Assembly (NCBI GenBank): GCA_038496675.1
Contig: CM076655.1
Coordinates: 23,234,118 to 23,298,117 of the forward strand
Reading direction: 5' to 3'
From: Rachycentron canadum
Taxonomy: Eukaryota > Chordata > Actinopteri > Carangiformes > Rachycentridae
Length of the DNA stretch: 64,000 nt
Both the position numbers and the translations under genes were made by a program. Shown piece by piece: positions 1 to 11,600 of the stretch (the first letter of the stretch is position 1; every line of letters starts with the position of its first letter). The notes below the pieces were generated by a model that saw nothing but the letters and a program-made list of their open reading frames with translations, did no database searches and was not told the DNA's origin.

Positions 1-364
1 AGTGACAGTTTTCTAATATGCTGTCACTTTTTATCAGCGTCACTGGTTTTCATTCTAACTTTCTGTCACCATTTTGCTGCAGAGGGTTTGAGGTGAAGAC
101 CAAGGAGCATGTAATTTACATACGTTCAACAGCCTGACAAAATGTAATGTCACTGCTCTAGCCCGTAATCATCAGCTGTTTGTTTAGTTGTCATGGAGAT
201 GGATGTGTTGACGTGCTCCATCCAGCTTTTATCAGGAGCTGAGTTTGATAATGTTCAACATGAGAAAATATGGAGATTTAGAACAACAGTTTGTGTTGAG
301 GTATTTTTTTCCTTTTATCACCCGTGTGTGTGGGACAAGTGATGACTGTCTGTTACCTCGACAG

Positions 365-524
365 CTATCGAGGAATCAGGTACCTGCCGAATGAACGTGT
401 CACCGTTCTTCCGTTTGTTCTTGTGGTCCCAGACTGACTTCATGATGTGGAGATCGGGGCTCAGTGGAGGCCAGACCATCTGATGCAGGACTCATTGTTC
501 TTCTTATCTCTTAAAGTAGTTTGA
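365..524 (-). pseudogene. Degraded Tc1/mariner transposase fragment
   Basis: The minus strand reads, in one frame, YFKR*EEQ*VLHQMVWPPLS followed by PDLHIMKSVWDHKNKRK. This matches the third catalytic block of Tc1-like transposases, usually VLQQMxWPPQSPDLN then PIExVWD. The asterisks are stop codons and the catalytic glutamate (IE in the family) is lysine here (IMK), so the copy is dead. Only the C-terminal catalytic part is recognisable. No intact terminal repeats were identified around it. Confidence 0.75.
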
Positions 525-1561
525 CAGAACAATAACGACTCAAGGTCCACTTTATCAGCTGATGCCCGATGAAGGTCCTGAACGGAAACATTGCATTTTC
601 AGTTCAGTCTAAATTTAGTGGAGAAGGGGAAATGGAATTGAAACAGAGGAATCAACTTAAAGGAGCTTAATGGGGGGTTTTACGCAGCTGGATTTCTGCT
701 CTGATTCAGTGGTTTTTGTTTGGTTGTTGGGCTTGATGAAAGATTTAGGAAGATAATAGCATGTCAGGAAGGACACAGGATGCTTTTTATGATACTTAGT
801 TATTTAGCAGTTCATTGTCTAAATGGAACAATGTCATTTTAGTCCATTCAACATGACTGATCTTCTCAACCACAAAAATATTTCAACATGCGCAAAAAAC
901 AAAGCTGAAAATATTAAATGTTGGTGATACTATTGCAGTGACAGAGACACAGGCGCCTCAGTGTTATGACAAATGTGAGGCATATTTATTTCCTTTCTAA
1001 TCCTCATTTCAAACTGTCAGAATTTGACTCTTTAATCCATTTTCAGGGGATTAAAAAAAAAACAAAAACCTTTAAATATCTGTTGATTTATTCAGAGGGA
1101 TGAACAGCAGAAACCTGATGTTTATGCTGCGTTAAATGTTTGTGCTGTATATAATTGCCACATTCAAACTAGCTGACTACCATCACAAGCCTGTCTTAAC
1201 TTGCTACCGAGGATGTTGCCTTTTATTGTTTGTCACGGGTCTTGCCCTGCTGTGAGCCCTGGAAATGTAAGATTGATTGCATCTCCGCGTTGTGGCTGAG
1301 AAAATTATAAATTATCAGACTTGTAGTGCCGAGTACATGCCTGTCAGGGCACAAGCACAATAGGCAAGTACATGTAGCGGTGTCCTCTCTGCTCTCTGTC
1401 CTCCTTCGTGGACTCATCGCCTGACACACGAACATCCCTGTTGTCTGACACCAGTGATCTGAATGACAAGGATGGACAGAGTGATTGACAGCTGGTTGGA
1501 GAGGACAGGCAGTCTCACAGCTGGGGTCTAAAGACAGGACAGACCTTACACACTTGCTCTG

Positions 1562-1563
<2 letters not shown>

Positions 1564-1632
<69 letters not shown>
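1564..1632. repeat. (TG)n microsatellite, about 34 units
   Basis: An uninterrupted TG dinucleotide run. The minus-strand frame through it (1223-1684) gives a threonine-histidine repeat that is not a protein. Confidence 0.97.
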
Positions 1633-1633
<1 letters not shown>

Positions 1634-2920
1634 ATATTTATCAAGGACAGGAAAAAGTTGAAAAAAAGGAAGATGTAAACACAAATGCCCAGTTGCAATG
1701 ATTAGTCAATTATTCAATAATAAATAATTATGATAACTATAGTTATAATTATAGTTGTAATTTTTAATTCCAGCAGACAAAATGAGAATTTTCTGTTTTC
1801 TGTTTTGTTTTATTGTGAACTGTGTCAGACAGAACACAACATTTTAAAATGTCCCTCTGGGCTGTATAAAAATATAACAGACATCTTTTACTATTTTATT
1901 ATAGTATAGTATATTTCAATCAGAAGCGATTGGCTGATTGACCTCTGTTACTACAGTTCTATAGAGAAGCCTAAGATAGTTGTGACTGATTGTCTGTAAC
2001 AGAAAAATCCAGCTGATTATGTACTTGTACTTTGTTTGTGTCAGAAGATTACGGCAGATGTAAATGTTGGAGTTTTTTTTCTAAATTCCTTTGGAATGAA
2101 AAACATTAGAAATACTAACCTGAAGGGGAAGAAATAAAATAAATATATGGTCACAGACTGATGATATATATCAGACCCCTTAAAGACACAATATGTAATA
2201 TTATGTCATTAGTGGTATCTCAATCCAAACAACAACAACAAAAGAGTTTGTTGCCTTCATGAAGTAGTCAGGGATTGTGGGAGTTCGTTCAGTGTCCCTG
2301 GTTTTTACTTGGAGCCAAATTATCCAGAAGTCTTCTCCACTCTGAAACAAACATACATCAGGGAGATCCAGACACATCTTTCAACAAATGTATAGTTAAA
2401 ATCTAAAACGCGTATTGTAAAAATGTGGCTTAAACCTGGGTAGTAAGTAGATTTTTAGGCCTTTCAGACAAAAACACACAAGAGATTTGTTGCTGCTGAC
2501 AAGCGACGAGATGAAACGTTTGTGATTAAAATCACAGATCCAAGTTTGAAAACTGCTGGAAGGTTTTGGGATAATGTTTGAACAGAAATCCACAAAATAC
2601 AGAATTTAGTTGTTTGACTCTGTAACCCCACAAAAGGACAAATATAAGACACACACACACCTGATTAGACAATGTTAAAATCTAGCAGAAAGTTGCTGAC
2701 TGGGTCAGATTAGACCTGCTTCTGTTGTAATGAGTCTGAAACACAGACACTAACGGTCACACCTTTATCTCAGTGCCTCCATCTCTCCCATTGTTTCTCT
2801 GTCTCACTCAAACACACATCTTTCATCCTGTCACACTTAAGTATTCACGAAATCTCAGACTGCCAGACACGGGGCGTTCACTGCGTCATCACATCCCTTT
2901 ATCTCATTCTCTCTCCATAA

Positions 2921-2943
2921 CACACACACACACACACACACAC
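2921..2943. repeat. (CA)n microsatellite
   Basis: Short uninterrupted CA run of about 11 units in the downstream intergenic region. Confidence 0.9.
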
Positions 2944-4527
2944 ATCTGTCCTCCATTGTCGTGACCTGAGCTACACCCATAATTTCATTAATGTGTGTGT
3001 GTGCGTGTTATTGAGGAATTAAACAGTTATTACAGCTTGTGCTCATTTCCTCAGTGGGTTATGTCATTGTAATCACTTTAGTTGGTTATGAGACACTTTG
3101 CAAAAGAAGATTGTGAAATAAAATATCAGCAAGAAACTCAAACACACTCCTGAAACATTCACGTGTTACGCAAAGAGCTCTGCTGGCTGACAAAGATATC
3201 ACATCGCCGCATATTTAGCTTCACTCTGTTGAAGACTAGAGGAACTGGCTTTAACACCATCAATGGGTGTGGATCAAAAGTGCAGTTAAATCAGCCTTTT
3301 ACCTTCAAGGTACTTTGGAAAATAGTTTTGTCGAAAGTGCCTTTTGCTTTTGTAGTCTTTCTTGTACACTATAGCTGTTGGTCAAATTATAATAGACCAA
3401 AATGTGCTTTCATTCAAGTGACTTTCATTTCAAGTTTCATTTGATGAAACATGTGCATTTGCCAAACTGGAACAGTAGAAAAAAATGTTTTATTACAAAG
3501 ACAAGGAAACAGAGGAAGCAGCTTTGTAGCTGCGAATGGATATTGTGTTTGGCTGGACGTAAACATGGGGTCAGCCCTTTAAACGGCAGCACGTGACCGA
3601 GTGATGAGGACGAATGTTGGAGTTTCCCCATCAGTCATTACTCATTCAAAGCGAATTGGATCAAACAAGTGGATTTGCCAACTTAGCTCCTTTTTTTTTT
3701 TTTTTTTTTTAGAAAAAGCACCCAGCGACAGAGCAAATTAATTTTTGCTCAAACCTTAATGATTTTTTGTTGGATCTTCTATCTGGATATTTTAAAGGCT
3801 CAGTAGTAAAGTAAAACTAATCAAACTCTGATCTTTTCTTGAAACTTTGCTGTGTTTTGTTTAGTGAATGTGAATATATTTGTGCTTCTTGTGACTCAGC
3901 CCTGGCATCCAGATAGACAAAACAACACTGCACAGATCTCAGACTCTTTCTCATTTGCGGATAGAATACAAAAATTAATCAGTTATTAGAATAGTTGTTT
4001 TTTTTCTGCCAAACATTCCTCAGCTGCAGCTTTAACTCTCTGCCAGTTACCTCAATATCCCAGGGTGCTGGACAAACATTAGCAGTTTACAAATCAAACA
4101 ATAGATGCTATTTTCAGGCCTGGTGACAATGTTTTATGGCAGGAAAAAAAAACATTAAGTCCTCTTGGCTGTGTTTATTCACTGTGTTTGAAAGGCTTAA
4201 GTCAGAATATGGTTCAGTATGTTAGTTTTTGAGCAATTCAAAGTTAAATTCTTAACTGAACTGTGATTATCCAAACCACTTCCACATTATATCCTGATGG
4301 ATGTGGTTTCTAACTGTCTGCGATGGGACATTGCTCAGTTTCAGATGAACTTTTACTGTCTGGGTGACTTACATCACCGATGTGCATGGGCAGATTCAAA
4401 TCACCCATGATTTCCTCTGATATCACTAATCCTGTCTGGAGCGGGCTTAAAGTTTTTTTTCCCCTTTCTCTCCAGGAGGTGACAAAGCCACACGAATCAC
4501 TGATCTGTGTTCATAGAAGATAATATC

Positions 4528-4533
4528 TTTATT
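4528..4533 (-). terminator. Polyadenylation signal AATAAA
   Basis: Reads TTTATT on the plus strand. On the minus strand the context is ATATGAATAAAGATATTATC, with cleavage expected about 15-25 bases lower (4503-4513). It is the last strong signal before sequence that looks unrelated to the UTR. Confidence 0.5.
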
Positions 4534-4739
4534 CATATTCTCTTTACAATATTGAAAAACAAAACAGAACGACGACGTCTTATTAAAATCTCTCACAGAG
4601 AAACGACAGAGCAAAACATGGGGAGGCCCACATTAATACAAAAATAAACTTTATGAATGAAAACAAATGTAACATTGTACATTCAAGTGACGTCAGTCTG
4701 CACAATTAACCAGCAACAGCAAAGCACACAGGTACAGAC

Positions 4740-4747
4740 TATATACA
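4740..4747 (-). promoter_or_regulatory. Pumilio-type element UGUAUAUA in the 3' UTR
   Basis: The minus strand reads TGTATATA, the canonical PUF-protein recognition octamer, about 210 bases upstream of the putative polyadenylation signal. One octamer can occur by chance; the location near the transcript end is what makes it plausible. Confidence 0.35.
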
Positions 4748-6699
4748 ACACAATGCCTGTAGATAATATCTTTTTTGTACAAAGGAGTGGGAGAATTATT
4801 TGAACTAAAACAGAAATCACAGTTAAACCATCAGAGACTGACAGACCTTCTACACAGCGAACAACAACAACAGTGGATGTTTCATAGGATTTTGTAACAT
4901 TCTCAGATTTAGCAAAACAAGTTTAAAATCTGATTAAAGTGGAGATGACATGGCTCAGTGTTGTCTAAATATTGTTTCTGGCTAAGTAAAATAAGATCCA
5001 TGTGAGAAAATTAGAGAAATTTTGAGCTGAAGCTTAAAACCTTGACATTGGATATAATAAGAGAATAATCTGCAGCAAGTGTTAGATGAGATGGTCAAGA
5101 TCGATTTTGCTTCTTCTGTGCAATGCAAACATGGCTGTGCTACCTGTTAGCTTCGCACAAAGAGCACAGGCAGAGGTAAACAGTTCATCTAGCTCTGCCA
5201 AGTGCGCATATTACATGTTGTCTGGGTGGAAATAAGGTGAGATATTCTAGTTTAAAATGAACTTGTGACTAGAAGATGAACAACAATAATTATGAAATTG
5301 CTCAATGAGGGACATTTTACTTTTAAATTACGATGGATACTTGCTACTCACATCATAGCTCCTCACTGAACTTGCAGAGATGAAACCAATATTGATCATC
5401 TCATCAAACTTTTGGGAAGACAGCAAATATAGTGTTTCAAGACACCCCGGCTCAAAGTGTGTACCTTGTCTTCTTTGCTGTGATTGGAGAATACACCTTA
5501 TGCTTTGCCGCAGGTCAGAGTTCCCCTTTCAGTCCTGACAGTGGTAGCCATGCAAGTCTCTCTTCATGCAGCCTGAGTTTGTGTTAAAATAAATTCTTAC
5601 AAACTATTCCTGTCAGCCTCCCTTTCTCTGAGATCACGCCAGAACTCAGCAGCAGCTCAGTAAAACCAGCAGTGACTGAATATGTCTTAATATTAGCAGT
5701 GTGTGTGTGTGTGTGCGCGCGCTCTTGTTTAGTTCATTACGGGCGCAGATGGGGAGAGACATGACAGACTGGACATTAGGAACAAATGAGGGAGTTGCAG
5801 AGAGGCTGACAACCTATCCAGGCCTGTCTGAATCACCCTGATGTCTGTTGCAACAGTGCCCTCATGTCTCATATCTCCCTGACTGAGAGCTGTGTAAAAG
5901 TCCAGATGATGCGGGTTTCGATTTTTTTTTTTTTTTTTAAACAAGCATCATCTGCATCCTCAACATGTTTACATGGAGGCAGCAGCAGTAAACACTGTGT
6001 ATACACACACGGACAGACACGCACACGGACAGACGCACACACGTTGCGCTCCATCGTTTACCAAAAGACAAACTGTCCAAAACAGCTGGAAAATCTAATC
6101 TGTCTTTCAGATGCGATCTGTGAGGCGTCTGCACTGGAATTCAACAGCAACCTGATCAAGGCCGTGTGTTGTTTGCACATCGCTTCCTGATATTGGTCGT
6201 CATAGTGACGGAACAAAACAGTTTGAGCTTCATGTTTGAACATAGACTGAAGAGTGCTGTAACATCTGCTGAAACGTCGGTTTATTGGATTTCCTGCGGC
6301 GCGTGGCTTCCTGTAGCCATGCTAACGTTCAGCGTGTTGTACCTGAACAAAAACAAACACGTCTGTCTGTCTGTCTGCTGTAATTCACATGGCTACGTCT
6401 GCAGGTTTGTTTGAGCTTGTTCAGTTAATAAGAAAACGCCGAGGAGCCAACACTTTGAGACCTAAGAGGATTGTTCAGTTGATTGTGGTTTGCGTGACAA
6501 AAGAATTGAAAAGTCGCCTAAAAGTCAATATCAAGTTACATGCAGACGAAAGATTTTATGCTTAAATGAACTAAAATAACAATTGACAACTATTACTTGA
6601 CAAAGTCATTTGCCAACATGTTAATTCCAACTCTTCAAAATAATTAACTCTGGGTTAGACAAGAAAAAATAAAATTTAATACACCTATGGCCATTTTTA

Positions 6700-6815
6700 C
6701 AAGTTTTAATGCTTCATAGACCAAAATCTTTTGATGATTTATTAATACCATAATTAGCAGATTAATAATTTAATGATTATCAATAATTGCTGATCTGAAT
6801 TATTTATAGAGAAAT
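6700..6815 (-). repeat. Degraded dispersed repeat of the 'gggctgcaactaac' family (weak)
   Basis: On the minus strand the stretch reads like a worn copy of the AT-rich part of the repeat seen better at 13249-13400 (ATTATTGATAATCATTAAAT, TTAATCTGCTAATTATGG, then TTTTGGTCTATGAAG). It lies in the presumed 3' UTR. AT-richness makes chance similarity possible. Confidence 0.35.
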
Positions 6816-8173
6816 GTTGATGAATTGATTTAGTGATAATGTGAAAATGGTGTTACTTTTGAAAATGCTGTTCAGGCTAAACATGAACTACTATTCAGTA
6901 TAATACATTCACTTTTTAATACACTGCGTACTGCGCAACCAGCTCCGCACCAAAACAAGCCTCTCTTTTATCTGAAGCTTGCATATTTAACACCATTTAA
7001 AATGGCTGCATCGACATTTCTTTACCACCCCACATTAAGCGTTTCTTTTATCATCGAAATACTGTGATCTCGTTCACACTTACACTTAAAATCCATGTGA
7101 CAGATTCAGAATCTACAGAATTTACAGTCATGGAAACAGATAAAGTTCAAACACATTTACTTCACAACTAACATCACCTTGTGTCTATGGCTTTTTTTTT
7201 TTTTTTTTTTTTTTTGAGGATCCAGCCCCCATCATTATAGCAGACAGCAACAATGAACAACATTAAGCTGATTAATGAGCCCAGTGAAATGTTTATCCTG
7301 CATGAAATGTGGTTGATTTGAAATAGCGGGCTGATGCTTGACACGCTTTAAATCTGCGTTTTTGTGACATTCTTGTGGGTCTTTTCTGACCCTGTATGGA
7401 GACATGATAAACCTCGCTGGTTATCCACTTTTCATACAATGCAATCAAAGCTCTTTATCAGGATTTGTTGTCCGAATGTCACACCGGCCACTGTCATGGT
7501 AACAGTGTTTTAGTTGTGCCTGCTGTCATATGTTCAATCACTTCATACGCTGCACGGTATACAAACCATTATCAATGTTTGGCAGAGCTTAAAATGATGT
7601 GTGTTCAGCGCGAATGGGTTGTCAGACGTGTTTGAAATGCAGGAGATTTAGTTTGCCACACAGGACATGTTTGCATGAAAGCAGAGCCCTCCTCTAAGAC
7701 AGATTTCTTCCTCGTTGAAGCTTTAAAAAAAAAAAAAAAATCTGGAGCTTTGTCTTGTCTTGAATTCGAAACAATCCACAGTCAAGTCAGTAATACTGCT
7801 CACAATTTCACAACCCTTGTTAACTTGTGCTCTCAGTGGCGTATCTAAGACGAAAACATGAACTTTGTTGCACTTTTTCCACTGAGGTAACCAAGGAGTC
7901 CTGAAACACCCCCATCTAGTCTGGCACAGCAAGACTACACTCTTTTAAAAAGTCAGACAGTTGAAAGACATCTGAGCTTTTGTTTCACACGGTGCTTTTA
8001 TCTCCATTAGAGAGGAAAGAACAACTCAGGTCTCACAGCGAGAGACTGACGAGCTGTTGCAGTAGTTCCAAAGAGTCCCATCTGAGAAGTGAACCTGTAC
8101 ACACAGCTGCCGTAGAGTGGAGGCAGGTACTTGTTCTGTTTTGGCTTTTGAAACTAAAAGTGGATAACTGGTC

Positions 8174-8670
8174 TTAAAACATCACCTCCTCACAGCTCCC
8201 GTAATCACTTCCTACTATGCTCGAGCCATCGTAGCTTCGTGGGTTCTGGCCAGCGGGTCGTGTTTGAGGCTGGGCGGGGTTTGATGCCGGCGGCGGGCTG
8301 GGCTGCTCTGCATATGATGGCATAGCCACGCTCAGGCGCATGCTGAGTCTCTTGTAGCCTCCAGAGACGTTGTCGAGGCTGCGGGTGTGTTGGGTGGGGT
8401 AGTAGCTGATGGCGGTGTACTCGTTGGGGCACTGGTTGCTGGGCAGTGGAAGCCCGTCAGGACCCAGGAAGTCGTCCAGGTTCTGGTTGCTGTAGCACGG
8501 TGGAAGGGGTGCGCGGCGGTCGCAGCGGTCCAGTGGGAACGGGAACCCACCAAATCGAGAGTTTCTCCGTGAGTCCATGGTGGAGGTGGAGTAAGTGTCC
8601 TCTACGATGTCAAACTGGGGGAACTCCTGGACTGTTGGGCGACCGTAGTAATCGGGGTCTGCAGGGTAGA
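8174..8670 (-). CDS. fat2: fat2 exon w20, C-terminal cytoplasmic tail and stop codon
   Basis: Residues 2683-2847, stop TAA at 8174-8176. Starts VYPADPDYYGRPTVQEFPQF and DIVEDTYSTSTM, matching the conserved PxxQEFPxxxxxDE block of FAT tails, then Pro-rich and Tyr-rich stretches (APLPPCYSNQNLDDFLGPDG, QCPNEYTAISYYPTQHTRSL, QPSPPPASNP) and ends SIVGSDYGSCEEVMF. The final EVMF fits a class II PDZ ligand (hydrophobic-X-hydrophobic at the C terminus). With exons w18 and w19 the tail totals 278 residues. Intron before it is 5.2 kb. Confidence 0.94.
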
Positions 8671-11600
8671 CTGAGGATAGAGGACACAAAGACAGATTTT
8701 CTTTCAGTCTTTAATCACGTAGATTTATGATTTTATCTGATCTTCACAGTTTATAATGGACAGAGTGAAACCGGTTTCAGTTCGTTCAAATTTAGATTAG
8801 AGCTGTGTGATACTGGATTATTGACTGACATATTTCCTGATAATACCAATGTACTGGTGCATTACACTACCTCATTTATTGGTACAGATCTAGTTTGAAT
8901 AATTATAAACTAAGAAAAACTATTTCTGGCTTTGCATGTGATCATAATCAACTTGTAAAGCATCAACAGGTCAAACATTTTCTCGGCTTAAAACTGTTCT
9001 GTCTGTGTTTTTGAGATTTGAAATAATCAGCCACAGAGTCTGATCAGATCTCAGACTGAACAAACAACTCTAATCGACACTTGTGTCACTGAAAGATTTA
9101 TGGTAATAAGCGGTGGGACAGCTGTTACTGTGCCGGACAGATGTGAGCCAGTGTTTAAAAAAGCTTTGACGATTTGCACATTAGTGTAGATTTGAAATGT
9201 GTGGCTTTGATTAGCAGAACACGAAGAGGGGACATGTCTAAAGAAAGTTAAATTTCATAAAGTCACCACATTTTACTTGGAGGCAGATGACTGATGTAGA
9301 AGCTCTTCTAATGACGGCCAAGGTAGAATAATCCTCTTTGGATAAACTGACATTAAAACAATTCAAGGGCAACCTTGACGATAACCTCCTCCTCCTCCTC
9401 CTCCTGAAACTAATCTCAGGCTAAAACTTATTTAATGATAAATTTCAATGAGCTAATCCTAAATAAGATGTTACACCCAGTAGACAGTTTAAAGGCTCCT
9501 CTGCAGATTGAGCAGGAAGCGAGGGAGGCAGGTGAACAGTTGTTTCTGTTTGATCTTGGAGGACTCAGTCTGTTGACGACCTTGTAGTGAGTCATACTTC
9601 AGTTATTTTCACTTTCAGAGCCTTTTCTACCTCCATGACATTGTTGTCTGTGTGTTGTGTCATTTATTCTCGGGAAAAAATTGTCTCAACCAGCATTGTT
9701 CAATGCTTCAGTGAAGAAAAGCAGAAAACATGGAGCTGGCATCTCTACTCGAACCTGTTGACATACACCTGCCTATATTCATCAAGTTGAACTGCCTTTT
9801 CAAAAGTGGGTTATGTGACATAGACACAAAATCTTTCATTAATTTTCACATTTCAGCAATTGACCATTTCACCAATTATGTAACATTTGGCTTTAGAAAT
9901 TACGCTGGAGGTCAATGCTTTTGTTCCAAATGTGTCTACATTAACTATTTTCTCATGTACAGCAGAACCTAATATGCTGTATCATCTTATATTTCAGCTG
10001 TTAACCATGACGAAATTACAGTATAGAATAACCAAAGATACGTCTGAGGTCTTTTTAGATGCACCGTCTTCATGTTTGTTGAGCACTTCAATTTTTGGCT
10101 TCTAAAAGTCAATAAAAACGACATTTCTAGAACAAAAATCCATCTTATTTAGGCAGAGATGCTTCTGCTTAGACAATTTATATTTTTGAAAGTATCTAAG
10201 AAAAACCATTTATATTGGACAGACCTGAGACTCAACCTAGTTTGACTTAATTGAAGTATATAAACATAATACCAATAAAGTACTACTACAGAATGCAAAG
10301 GACACATGCATCGCAGGTCTGATTCACAGGAAGCTCCCCGCAGCCATCAGCGCTTAGCAGAAAAGACGTAGGCGAAAGGAAAACAAAATGAGGATTCCTT
10401 GGGATTACCACTTGAGAGTCCTGCCCCACATCCCCAAAATCTTCAGCTAACAAGGCAGACGAATTGTCCAGTTTGTTCAAACAAAACATTAAAACAGCCT
10501 CCTGCTGTCACTGGAGTTACTGAGAATACTGAGCAGACTCCCAGCTGTGGAGAGGCAGAGAGAAAATGAGACAAACTGCAGACAAGATGAGAAACAAGGG
10601 AGAGAAAATGAGGCTGAGACAGATGGTAGAGGAAGAGAGAAAAAAAAGTAGAAGATGGGGGGAAACAAAATGAAGGGATGAGGGACAAAGGTGAAAAGTG
10701 ACAGCAGAAGAAAGATTTGGGAGAGAAAAAGTTCAGGAGCAGAGAAAAAGATGGAGTAAGTGATAGAGGGTGTGAAAGAGTGATGAAGGTCAAAGGGAGA
10801 TAACAAGTTGAGAGGTAAGAGACAGAATAGATGAGAGGAAGAGGACAGGTCGGACCATCTCTGAATCTCAGTCAAAGGACGTTCAGACTCGATATCTATG
10901 CTCGTATTATCTCCACTCTTTGCACAGCTCAATAACTTGTCCAGGACACAAACTGGTTCTTATTGTGACGCCGCAGAAAACGAAGTGCTGCAGGCTGCAA
11001 CACTGATAACAAAGTGCGTCTGCTGTTATCTGTCACCTTAAAGACTAGTCACATTCCCAGGAGACTCACTGTTGGCTGCTTTTAGTTTTTTTTTATCACC
11101 ATACACAGAGAACCTTTACATAAACATGTCTCTCAAATCACCAAATATTATTTCTAGGTCCAGATTATCAACGGTGGCACAAGACAGGATGTGTTTACTT
11201 TTACAGTTTTTGCAGTTTTTAGAATAATTCTCTCAACAGAAATATGGGGATAGAAGTATTGTATTTAGATAAAAAAGATGTATTTGTACACTTTGTTTTC
11301 TGGAGCTCTGGTTCTTTACCAGTGTTTAGAAATAAGAGGACCAAGTCTCATCGTCCTGAGCTGCAGCTTTGGTAATTATGTTACAATTACTTTGTTCACT
11401 CTACCCCTCACTCTACTTTCTACCTGAAGCTGTTTTAAATAGTCTTCTATGCTAATATATTGTTTTTAATTAATAAGGTCTTTGCATTTTTACCAGCGAT
11501 CGATAATTTGCAGCTTCTGGGCTCTTTTTCTACAATTAATCAGTGTGATGGTGCATGAACGAGAAAATTAAAACTATAACTGCTGTCGGGATTCACCACA

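Larger units (their letters stand above)
1..4509. other. Intergenic DNA downstream of fat2
   Basis: I see no gene here. It contains a broken Tc1-like transposase fragment (about 365-524), a long (TG)n tract at 1564-1632, a (CA)n tract at 2921-2943, poly-T at 3690-3710 and AT-rich unique-looking sequence. Open frames in it are short and have no recognisable motif. Confidence 0.6.
4510..8173 (-). other. fat2: Probable fat2 3' UTR
   Basis: About 3.7 kb follow the stop codon without any recognisable coding sequence. On the minus strand the stretch ends near an AATAAA signal followed by a GT-rich region below 4500, which is what a cleavage site needs. It contains (TG)n at 5701-5716, runs of T or A at 5922-5939, 7192-7216 and 7725-7741, and a degraded AT-rich repeat near 6700-6815. 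The 3' boundary is inferred; a shorter UTR using AATAAA at 6281-6286 is possible. Confidence 0.45.

Noticed and set aside
1223..1684. 153-codon minus-strand frame
   Set aside because: The middle is a Thr-His repeat from the TG microsatellite and the rest has no motif.
6281..6286. AATAAA on the minus strand as the main polyadenylation site
   Set aside because: Possible, but the site at 4528 has a better GT-rich downstream region; kept only as an alternative.
10443..10932. Minus-strand frames rich in Ser, Leu and Phe
   Set aside because: They are translations of the purine-rich tract; low complexity with no start context or splice pattern.
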